Shown here in pieces: positions 56,088 through 64,000 of a stretch of DNA of 64,000 nucleotides. Position 1 is the first letter of the stretch; each line of letters begins with the position of its first letter. The DNA is from Pseudomonas prosekii (GTDB taxonomy: Bacteria; Pseudomonadota; Gammaproteobacteria; Pseudomonadales; Pseudomonadaceae). The notes beneath the pieces were generated by a model, which worked only from the letters and a program-made list of their open reading frames with translations, did not search any database and was not told where the DNA came from. A program made the translations under genes and the position numbers. The stretch spans positions 4,659,501 to 4,723,500 of the forward strand of contig NZ_LT629762.1 in NCBI RefSeq assembly GCF_900105155.1, read 5' to 3'.

Positions 56088-57317
56088 GTGAGACGTAAAT
56101 TTCTGCTGCTGCTGGAAACCGGACTGGTTCTGGCAGGGCTGCTGGCTGGCGCTTCGGCCTGGAAAATCAATTCGGCGCTGCAACAACCGCTGAACATCAC
56201 CCAGGAAGAACTGCTGGAAGTGCCCAAAGGCACGACACCGACCCGCACCTTCTATCGACTCGAAGCCGATGGCGTCATCAAGGACGCTTTCTGGTTGCGC
56301 GTCTATTGGCGCTTCAATCTGGCCGCAACGCCGATCCACAGTGGCGAATACCGCATGTTGCCGGGGATGACCGTCGATGGTCTGATCGATCTGTGGAAGC
56401 GCGGTGAAGTCGTGCAGTACAGCGTGACACTGGTTGAAGGCTGGAACTTCCACCAAGTCCGCGCCGCCCTGGCCAAGGACGACAAACTCAAGCAAACCCT
56501 CAACGGCCTGAACGATACGCAAGTGATGGACAAGCTCGGTCACAGCGGGATTTTCCCCGAGGGCCGCTTCTTCCCCGACACTTACAGTTTCGTGCGCGGC
56601 ATGACCGACGCCGAGCTGCTGAACAAAGCCTATGAGCGCCTCGACGAAGTGCTCGCCAAGGAATGGGAAAAACGCGCCGCCGACGTGCCGTACACCGAGC
56701 CGTATCAAGCGCTGATCATGGCGTCGCTGGTCGAGAAGGAAACCGGCGTGCCGCAAGAACGCGGGCAGATTGCCGGGGTGTTCGTGCGACGGATGGCCAT
56801 GGGCATGTTGCTGCAGACCGATCCGACGGTGATCTACGGCCTCGGCGACCGCTACAACGGCAAGCTGACCCGCGCTCATCTCAAGGAAGCGACGCCGTAC
56901 AACACCTACATGATTTCCGGTTTGCCGCCGACACCGATTGCGATGGTTGGCCGCGAGGCGATTCATGCCGCACTGAATCCGGTGGCTGGCAACAGCTTGT
57001 ATTTTGTCGCGCGCGGTGACGGCAGCCACGTGTTCTCCGATGATCTGGACGCGCACAACTCGGCGGTCCGCGAGTTTCAAATCAAGCGTCGCGCCGATTA
57101 CCGCTCCAGCCCGGCCCCGGCGAGCGCGCCGGTGACGCCGGATGCCGAGACGCCGATTCCTGCAGCGTCGCCCAACACCGCGCCGGAAAGTGCGCCGCAG
57201 GTTCCGGCGCAGGAACCGACGCCTGAGCCTGCGACCCCGCCCACAGTGAATTCGGCAGAACCCGCGCAAGAATCTGCGCCGGAACCGGCTGCCTCGGCTT
57301 CGCAAAGCACGCAATGA
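56088..57317 (+). CDS. mltG: Endolytic murein transglycosylase MltG (YceG)
   Basis: 409 residues: N-terminal membrane helix at about 4-24, a LysM-like part, then the YceG catalytic domain with the essential glutamate in ASLVEKETGVPQERG and PYNTYMISGLPPTPI. It cuts nascent glycan strands and so sets their length. The last 70 residues are a proline/alanine/glutamate tail (APASAPVT, QEPTPEPATPP) absent from the E. coli protein; it may span the wall or be disordered. GTG start. Confidence 0.95.
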   Translation: MRRKFLLLLETGLVLAGLLAGASAWKINSALQQPLNITQEELLEVPKGTTPTRTFYRLEADGVIKDAFWLRVYWRFNLAATPIHSGEYRMLPGMTVDGLIDLWKRGEVVQYSVTLVEGWNFHQVRAALAKDDKLKQTLNGLNDTQVMDKLGHSGIFPEGRFFPDTYSFVRGMTDAELLNKAYERLDEVLAKEWEKRAADVPYTEPYQALIMASLVEKETGVPQERGQIAGVFVRRMAMGMLLQTDPTVIYGLGDRYNGKLTRAHLKEATPYNTYMISGLPPTPIAMVGREAIHAALNPVAGNSLYFVARGDGSHVFSDDLDAHNSAVREFQIKRRADYRSSPAPASAPVTPDAETPIPAASPNTAPESAPQVPAQEPTPEPATPPTVNSAEPAQESAPEPAASASQSTQ

Positions 57318-57327
57318 CTCTGACTAA

Positions 57328-58948
<1,621 letters not shown>

Positions 58949-58990
58949 TTGCAAGTGACTAGACTCTGAGAATCAGCAGTGGAGGTCAGC

Positions 58991-59347
58991 ATGAATGAAC
59001 CGCTCAATACCGGACCGCGCAACGGCATCCTGTCCCTGACCATCAAGGACAAGTCGGTGCTGTACGCCGCCTACATGCCGTTTATCAAGAACGGCGGCCT
59101 GTTCATCCCGACCAACAAAAGCTACAAGTTGGGCGACGAGGTGTTCATGTTGCTGAACCTGATGGACGAAGCGGAAAAGATTCCGGTCGCCGGCAAAGTC
59201 GCCTGGATCACCCCCAAAGGTGCCCAGGGCAACCGCGCCGCCGGCGTTGGCGTGCAGTTCAACGACGGTGACAACACCGCTCGCAGTCGAATCGAAACTC
59301 ATCTGGCCGGGGCCCTCAAATCCGACCGTCCCACTCATACGATGTAA
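58991..59347 (+). CDS. pilZ: PilZ domain protein, type IV pilus type
   Basis: 118 residues, directly homologous in look to P. aeruginosa PilZ, required for type IV pilus assembly. The RxxxR c-di-GMP-binding motif of most PilZ domains is missing, as it is in that protein, so c-di-GMP binding is not expected. A strong GGAGGTCAGC precedes the ATG. Its place between holB and tatD is conserved. The likely partner is the assembly ATPase PilB. Confidence 0.93.
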   Translation: MNEPLNTGPRNGILSLTIKDKSVLYAAYMPFIKNGGLFIPTNKSYKLGDEVFMLLNLMDEAEKIPVAGKVAWITPKGAQGNRAAGVGVQFNDGDNTARSRIETHLAGALKSDRPTHTM

Positions 59348-59361
59348 GTTGCCGCCCTTTT

Positions 59362-60147
59362 ATGCTCGTAGATTCCCATTGTCACCTTGACCGCCTCGAC
59401 CTCGCCGCCCACGACGGTTCCCTTGATGCTGCGCTGGATGCGGCCCGTGAACGCGGGGTAGGGCACTTTTTGTGCATCGGCGTCAGCGTCGACAACGCCG
59501 CCGACGTCAAAGCCCTGGCCGAGCGTTATGACGACGTTTATTGCTCGGTCGGCGTGCACCCGCTGGACGTGCAGCCCGGCGCCGCGCCTGCGCTCGACTG
59601 GCTGCTGCAAGAACTCAACCACCCGCGTGTAGTGGCGATCGGCGAAACCGGCCTTGATTATCACTACGAGCCGGAAGCGGCGGAGTTGCAGCAGGAATCC
59701 TTCCGTCTGCACCTGCAAGCCGCGCAGCAGACCGGCAAACCGGTGATCATCCACACCCGTGGCGCCCGCGCCGATACCTTGAGCCTGTTGCGCGAAGCGG
59801 CTCTGCCGCAGGCCGGCGTGTTGCATTGCTTCACCGAAGACTGGGACATGGCCAAGGCTGCGCTGGACATGGGTTATTACATTTCCCTGTCCGGGATTGT
59901 CACCTTCCGCAATGCCGACGCCTTGCGCGACGTCGCCAGCAAAGTGCCGGCCGACCGTTTGCTGGTGGAAACCGACTCGCCGTACCTGGCGCCGATCCCG
60001 CATCGGGGCAAACCGAACCTGCCGCAATATGTGCGGGAAGTGGCAGAGTTTCTCGCAATGCTGCGCGGTGAGACTTACGAGCGATTTGCCGAACAGACCA
60101 CCGAAAACTTCAAGCGGCTGTTTCCGCTGGCGCATGTGAAAGGCTGA
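59362..60147 (+). CDS. TatD-family metal-dependent deoxyribonuclease
   Basis: 261 residues of the TatD/YcfH family: metal ligands in DSHCHLD at the N-terminus, GETGLDYHYEP, HTRGA, HCFTED, ETDSPYLAP. It is a TIM-barrel hydrolase with 3'-5' exonuclease activity on DNA in characterised relatives, involved in repair or quality control. It starts 14 bases after pilZ. Confidence 0.94.
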   Translation: MLVDSHCHLDRLDLAAHDGSLDAALDAARERGVGHFLCIGVSVDNAADVKALAERYDDVYCSVGVHPLDVQPGAAPALDWLLQELNHPRVVAIGETGLDYHYEPEAAELQQESFRLHLQAAQQTGKPVIIHTRGARADTLSLLREAALPQAGVLHCFTEDWDMAKAALDMGYYISLSGIVTFRNADALRDVASKVPADRLLVETDSPYLAPIPHRGKPNLPQYVREVAEFLAMLRGETYERFAEQTTENFKRLFPLAHVKG

Positions 60148-60490
60148 ATCGCAGACAAAAAAAACCCGGGTTCTGGGGGGTGAATCCGGGTTAAGACCAT
60201 TAGGAGTAAAACAAAGGTACGCGGTCCGTTGGTACCAATATCGGCGCTGCACTTGGGGGAGATGCCTCGCCGACAGTTCAAGTATTGATCAGTATTGAGC
60301 TGGCGCCAGTTTAGCCGCCGTGGTTTTTAAACAAATTTGGAATACGCGCGCTTCGGAAGAGTTCTCATCAACGGCCGAGCCTGCGCGAAATCATCAAGAA
60401 ACACAGATATGGTCGGATGATCCGTGCATTTTGGCGCAAGTTAGGCATAATACGCGGCTTCGAATTTTGACCCCTACAGACCTTTTTCTT
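60148..60490. other. Gene-free region between tatD and the TetR gene
   Basis: 343 bases. An AACCCGG..CCGGGTT hairpin at about 60164-60195 is followed by a T-run on the minus strand only, although no minus-strand gene ends here. A direct repeat AGTATTGA..AGTATTGA lies at about 60279-60298. The 3' part is AT-richer and should contain the TetR gene promoter (GGCATAAT near 60445). No coding frame is convincing. Confidence 0.45.
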
Positions 60491-61129
60491 ATGCATAAAG
60501 AACCTCGTAAGGTCCGTGAGTTTCGTCGCCGCGAGCAAGAAATTCTCGATACCGCGCTCAAGCTGTTCCTCGATCAGGGTGAAGACAGCGTCACCGTCGA
60601 GATGATTGCTGATGCCGTCGGTATCGGCAAAGGCACGATCTACAAGCACTTCAAATCCAAGGCCGAAATCTATCTGCGCCTGATGCTCGATTACGAGCGC
60701 GATTTGAACGAGCTGCTGCATTCGGCCGACGTCGACAAGGACAAGGAAGCGCTGTCGCGGGCCTACTTCGAATTCCGCATGCGCGATCCGCAACGTTATC
60801 GCCTGTTCGATCGCCTCGAAGAAAAAGTGGTCAAGGGCAATCAGGTGCCGGAGATGGTCGAGGAGCTGCACAAGATCCGTGCCTCGAACTTCGAACGCCT
60901 GACCCTGCTGATCAAGGGCCGAATCAGCGAAGGCAAGCTCGAAGACGTGCCGCCGTATTTCCATTACTGCGCGTCCTGGGCGCTGGTGCACGGCGCGGTT
61001 GCGCTGTATCACTCGCCGTTCTGGAGCAACGTGCTGGAAGATCAGGAAGGCTTCTTCCAGTTCCTGATGGACATCGGCGTGCGCATGGGCAACAAGCGCA
61101 AGCGTGACACCGACACGCCAAGCAGCTGA
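60491..61129 (+). CDS. TetR-family transcriptional regulator
   Basis: 212 residues: N-terminal helix-turn-helix (about 20-66, VEMIADAVGIGKGTIYKHFKSKAEIYLRLM) and an all-helical ligand domain. The basic N-terminus HKEPRKVREFRRRE is notable. The ATG at 60491 is the first good start. Its effector and targets are unknown; it stands alone with moaA 140 bases downstream. Its place next to the tatD end of this run is conserved in Pseudomonas from memory. Confidence 0.9.
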   Translation: MHKEPRKVREFRRREQEILDTALKLFLDQGEDSVTVEMIADAVGIGKGTIYKHFKSKAEIYLRLMLDYERDLNELLHSADVDKDKEALSRAYFEFRMRDPQRYRLFDRLEEKVVKGNQVPEMVEELHKIRASNFERLTLLIKGRISEGKLEDVPPYFHYCASWALVHGAVALYHSPFWSNVLEDQEGFFQFLMDIGVRMGNKRKRDTDTPSS

Positions 61130-61269
61130 GCCATTCAGCCGGCTGATTGCGCCAATATTTCGTTACAAGGCGCAGTACCGCAGGAATATACTCAGGCTTG
61201 GGGATTGCTAAAACTTGATTTGTGAGTCAAGTTTCAGCAGTCCCGAATCTTCTCATGCCGGAGTGATCC

Positions 61270-62238
61270 ATGATCGTTGACCGTCAAGGCAGGCGTTTTC
61301 GCAATTTGCGGATCAGCCTGACCTCAGCCTGCAACTACGCCTGTACCTACTGCGTGCCCAACGGCAAGCGGTTGGTGGCTGCGCAGGATGAGCTGTCGGC
61401 CGAGGCCATGGCGCGCGGCGTCGCGTATCTGATCGAAGCCGCTGGCATCGAGCGCTTGCGCATCACTGGCGGCGAGCCGCTGGTCAGTCCCAAACTCGAA
61501 GCGTTCATGACCGCCGTCGGCAAGATGGGCCTTGAGGACATCAGCCTGACCACCAATGGTCAACTGCTGGCAAAAAAACTGCCGCTGCTGGTCGATGCCG
61601 GGATCCGCCGCATCAACGTTTCCCTCGATACGCTGGACGCCAACGCATTTCGCAGCATTGCGCGCGGTGGCGATCTGGCGACGGTGCTCGATGGCATGCA
61701 GCAAGCTGCGGCCGTCGGGATGAAGATCAAGGTCAACATGGTGCCGTTGCGCGGGCAGAACCTCGATCAGGTGATGCCGTTGCTCGATTACTGCCTGGAA
61801 CGTGGCTACGAGCTGCGTTTTATCGAGCTGATGCGCATGGGCCACTTGGCCACCGACAACAATGCTTTCCTGCAACAGTTCGTCAGCCTTCAGCAACTGC
61901 TCAGCCTGATTGGCGAGCGGCATGAATACCTGCAAGCCAATGCGCCGGTCGATGCCACAGCGGTGCGCTACGAGATTCCGGGGCATGGTTTTTTCGGGGT
62001 GATCGCCAACGAAAGCGTGCCGTTCTGCCGCACGTGTTCGCGGTTGCGCCTGTCGTCCACCGGTTGGCTGCATGGTTGCTTGTCGTCGAGCAATCGCCAC
62101 TACGTCGGCGATCTGCTGGACAAACCGCGTCATCAAGCGCTGCCAGCGTTGCAGCGTTTGCTGGTGAAAGCCTTGGGCGACAAGCAGGAAGTGGCATTCT
62201 CCGGTGGCGCAACCATCATGAAAATCATCGGCGGCTGA
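61270..62238 (+). CDS. moaA: GTP 3',8-cyclase MoaA
   Basis: 322-residue radical-SAM enzyme for the first step of molybdopterin synthesis (GTP to 3',8-cyclo-GTP). The SAM-cluster cysteines are C21, C25 and C28 (CNYACTYC), the C-terminal cluster is in FCRTCSRLRLSSTGWLHGC, and the protein ends in the essential IIGG, so it looks fully functional. The gene stands alone, not with moaB/C/D/E. The window also holds a molybdenum hydroxylase cassette about 20 kb away. Confidence 0.92.
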   Translation: MIVDRQGRRFRNLRISLTSACNYACTYCVPNGKRLVAAQDELSAEAMARGVAYLIEAAGIERLRITGGEPLVSPKLEAFMTAVGKMGLEDISLTTNGQLLAKKLPLLVDAGIRRINVSLDTLDANAFRSIARGGDLATVLDGMQQAAAVGMKIKVNMVPLRGQNLDQVMPLLDYCLERGYELRFIELMRMGHLATDNNAFLQQFVSLQQLLSLIGERHEYLQANAPVDATAVRYEIPGHGFFGVIANESVPFCRTCSRLRLSSTGWLHGCLSSSNRHYVGDLLDKPRHQALPALQRLLVKALGDKQEVAFSGGATIMKIIGG

Positions 62239-62245
62239 CAGGCCC

Positions 62246-62315
62246 ATTCGCGGGCAAGCCTCGCTCCTACAGGTTAAATGCACACCCCTGTAGGAGCGAG
62301 GCTTGCCCGCGAAAG
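62246..62315. repeat. REP pair, GTAGGAGCGAGG type
   Basis: Arms TTCGCGGGCAAGCCTCGC and its complement flank a 15-base centre. Same family as the repeat at 23379-23452. Confidence 0.85.
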
Positions 62316-62429
62316 CAAGCTTCCGGTCATTTAAAAAACCACTGAATCAATGCAGTCCGGCGAGCTGGCGCGGAAGCTGCATTCAACCGCCATTCGCCGG
62401 TTTTCCGTCACCGGCTTCTGGAGGATAGG

Positions 62430-63035
62430 ATGCGTAGCCTGGTTTTGCTGCTGGCCGTTTTGGCGCTTGGTGGCTGCATGAATGTCAGCGACATGGGCGA
62501 AGGTGTTCGCTATCACATGAGCGACGCGGGGCTGCTGGACCACAGCAACAGCCAGCGCGCGAACAACTTCCGCATTCAGCCGGACTCGTTCATTTACATC
62601 GCCCAAGGTGCTTTCGCGCCGCCGGGCAGCGCCTACCCGCGACCTAACGTGGTCGCCGAAGAAGCCTTCAACGGTTTTATCGAATATTTCCCGATGGTCC
62701 GCCGCGCGCGTGCCCCCGAGGGCCTCGACGCCGCGATGGGCGAAGCTCGCGCAGTCGGCGCGCATTACCTGCTGTACACGCGCTTCGCCAAGGCTGACGA
62801 CCGCATCGGCAACTCGGACGAATGGCTCGACCAGGAAGCCGTGGATCGCCTCGGCATCGACAGCGGGATCATTCAGATCATGTTGATCGAGACCAGCACC
62901 CAGTATTTGATTGATACTGCACGCATCAAAAGTCGTGGCGGTTTACTGACGTTCCACGACACCAAGCCAGAAGACCTGCTGGGCCCGCCGCTGGAGCAAT
63001 ACGCTCGCAGCCTGTTGGGGCTCAGCGATCACTAA
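62430..63035 (+). CDS. DUF4823 lipoprotein
   Basis: 201 residues. The N-terminus is a lipoprotein signal with lipobox LALGGC, acylated C16, followed by MNVS, so outer-membrane sorting is likely by the +2 rule (Met). The body matches DUF4823, unknown role. A GGAGGATAGG ribosome site precedes the ATG. The DUF1285 gene follows after 12 bases, probably in one operon. Confidence 0.83.
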   Translation: MRSLVLLLAVLALGGCMNVSDMGEGVRYHMSDAGLLDHSNSQRANNFRIQPDSFIYIAQGAFAPPGSAYPRPNVVAEEAFNGFIEYFPMVRRARAPEGLDAAMGEARAVGAHYLLYTRFAKADDRIGNSDEWLDQEAVDRLGIDSGIIQIMLIETSTQYLIDTARIKSRGGLLTFHDTKPEDLLGPPLEQYARSLLGLSDH

Positions 63036-63047
63036 AAGGAGTACGCC

Positions 63048-63608
63048 ATGAGTGAACCGCAAAAAGCCAACGACCTGCTGGGGCAAATCCCCAAGACCAA
63101 AGGCCTGCCGCCGGTGCACTTGTGGAACCCCGACTTCTGCGGCGACATCGACATGCGCATCGCCCGCGACGGCACCTGGTATTACCTGGGCACGCCGATC
63201 GGGCGCAAGCCGATGGTCAAACTGTTCTCCACCATCATTCGCCGCGACGGCGATGATTATTTCCTGATCACCCCGGTCGAGAAAGTCGGGATCAAAGTCG
63301 ACGACGCGCCGTTTGTGGCGATTGCCGTCGAGGTCGAAGGCGAGGGCGAAGCGCAGGTGTTGCGCTTCACCACCAACGTCGACGAAACCACCGAGGCGGG
63401 CGTTGAACACCCGATCCGCGTGGTGACTGATCCGCTGACCCAAGAGCCCGCGCCTTACGTGCATGTGCGCAGCAACCTCGAAGCGCTGATCCACCGCAAT
63501 GTTTTCTACCAGTTGGTCGAATTGGCGGTAAGCCGTGAAATCGACGGCCAGCGCTGGTTGGGCGTGTGGAGTGGCGGCGAATTCTTCCCTATCGGTCTCG
63601 AACCCTGA
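63048..63608 (+). CDS. DUF1285 protein
   Basis: 186 residues, cytosolic, with the segment [23 protein letters not shown] typical of DUF1285. Structures of this family show two small beta domains but no proven function. An AAAAGGAGTACGCC ribosome site is present. It is paired with the DUF4823 gene. Confidence 0.88.
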   Translation: MSEPQKANDLLGQIPKTKGLPPVHLWNPDFCGDIDMRIARDGTWYYLGTPIGRKPMVKLFSTIIRRDGDDYFLITPVEKVGIKVDDAPFVAIAVEVEGEGEAQVLRFTTNVDETTEAGVEHPIRVVTDPLTQEPAPYVHVRSNLEALIHRNVFYQLVELAVSREIDGQRWLGVWSGGEFFPIGLEP

Positions 63609-63620
63609 GTGAATCCACAT

Positions 63621-63648
63621 GTGGGAGCGAGCAAGCTCGCTGCCACAC
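63621..63648. repeat. Single variant REP unit
   Basis: GTGGGAGCGAGCAAGCTCGCTGCCACAC: a compact near-palindrome of the first REP family, without an inverted partner, just after the DUF1285 gene. Confidence 0.75.
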
Positions 63649-63753
63649 TGTTTTTGCGTCGGGCTAAAAATTCAATTTGACACTCAATCGTATGATGATT
63701 AGCGTAAGCCTCCATCGCGAACGGCTTTTGGCCGTCTCCTCATTGAGGTTTTC

Positions 63754-64000
63754 ATGTCCAGCAGCTTTCACGCGTCGACGGTCGATTGGCTAGGCTGCTG
63801 GATTGCGGCCGGCCAAGTGAAGCCCGGCGAAACCATCAAGGTTGAGGCCGACCTCGGCGAGCAGCTCGGGGTCAGCCGCACGGTCATTCGTGAAGCGATC
63901 AAAACCCTGGTCGCCAAAGGCCTGCTCGAAGTCGGGCCGAAGGTCGGCACGCGGGTGCTGCCGGTGCGCCGCTGGAACCTGTTTGATCCGCAAGTGGTTG
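63754..64000 (+). CDS. GntR/FadR-type regulator, N-terminal part (cut by window edge)
   Basis: 82 residues visible: a FadR-subfamily winged helix (LGEQLGVSRTVIREAIKTLVAKGLLEVGPKVGTRVLP, about residues 34-70) and the start of a linker (RRWNLFDPQVV) that resembles DgoR/GntR sugar-acid regulators. GAGG lies nine bases before the ATG. The ligand-binding FCD domain is beyond the window. A regulator of a catabolic operon is likely; the substrate is unknown. Confidence 0.85.
   Translation, partial: MSSSFHASTVDWLGCWIAAGQVKPGETIKVEADLGEQLGVSRTVIREAIKTLVAKGLLEVGPKVGTRVLPVRRWNLFDPQVV

Overview
The window is ordinary GC-rich chromosome from a Pseudomonas, most likely the P. fluorescens group. The evidence is gene content and order, the dense short palindromic intergenic repeats built around GTGGGAGCGAGC..GCTCGC and GTAGGAGCGAGGCTTGCCCGCGAA, and protein sequences. 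No rRNA, CRISPR array, insertion sequence, integrase or prophage gene was seen. The window opens inside a TonB-dependent receptor gene on the minus strand and closes inside a GntR/FadR-type regulator gene on the plus strand.

Layout. 0.3-8.7 kb: gpsA, a DUF4389 protein, sixA, an acyl-CoA synthetase with a thioesterase, two alpha/beta hydrolases, a glutathione S-transferase remnant joined to a DUF4892 gene, and a PerM/AI-2E-type permease. 8.8-17.4 kb: an EnvZ/OmpR-like two-component pair on the minus strand, pyrF, a CurA-like reductase, an SDR, a MocR-type regulator and an HBM-type chemoreceptor. 17.6-20.1 kb: a DUF6124 protein, a membrane-anchored coiled-coil protein, and a duplicated tRNA-Glu/tRNA-Gly pair behind a strong stable-RNA-type promoter. 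20.1-23.4 kb: a minus-strand cluster (alanyl-tRNA editing protein, 2OG-Fe(II) oxygenase-like protein, LysE exporter) with a divergent LysR gene; this is the best candidate here for an undescribed small system. 23.5-30 kb: a small conserved protein, fadE, a transglutaminase-like protein, a GST and a two-gene ABC exporter.

30-37.5 kb is a cell-envelope run: DUF2062, comEC, exbB, exbD, lpxK, a Trm112-like gene, kdsB, a low-molecular-weight phosphatase and murB, with most junctions overlapping by a few bases. From 37.8 to 42.2 kb lies a four-gene molybdenum-hydroxylase cassette (2Fe-2S subunit, Tat-exported molybdopterin subunit, XdhC chaperone, MocA-type nucleotidyltransferase). From memory, murB and rne are direct neighbours in P. 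aeruginosa, so this cassette looks like lineage-specific cargo. Then come rne, with a predicted leader of about 630 nt, and divergently rluC, a HAD phosphatase, sppA and maf.

49.9-60.1 kb is the fatty-acid/phospholipid and replication run: yceD, rpmF, plsX, fabD, fabG, acpP, fabF, pabC, mltG, tmk, holB, pilZ and tatD. 60.5-64 kb carries a TetR regulator, a stand-alone moaA, a DUF4823 lipoprotein, a DUF1285 protein and the start of a GntR regulator. Most of the window is housekeeping. The unusual items are the AlaX/oxygenase/LysE cluster, the GST stub, the hydroxylase cassette without a visible electron acceptor, the predicted near-leaderless mRNAs, the tRNA duplication, a sharp codon-usage change inside the chemoreceptor gene, and several very regular inverted repeats.
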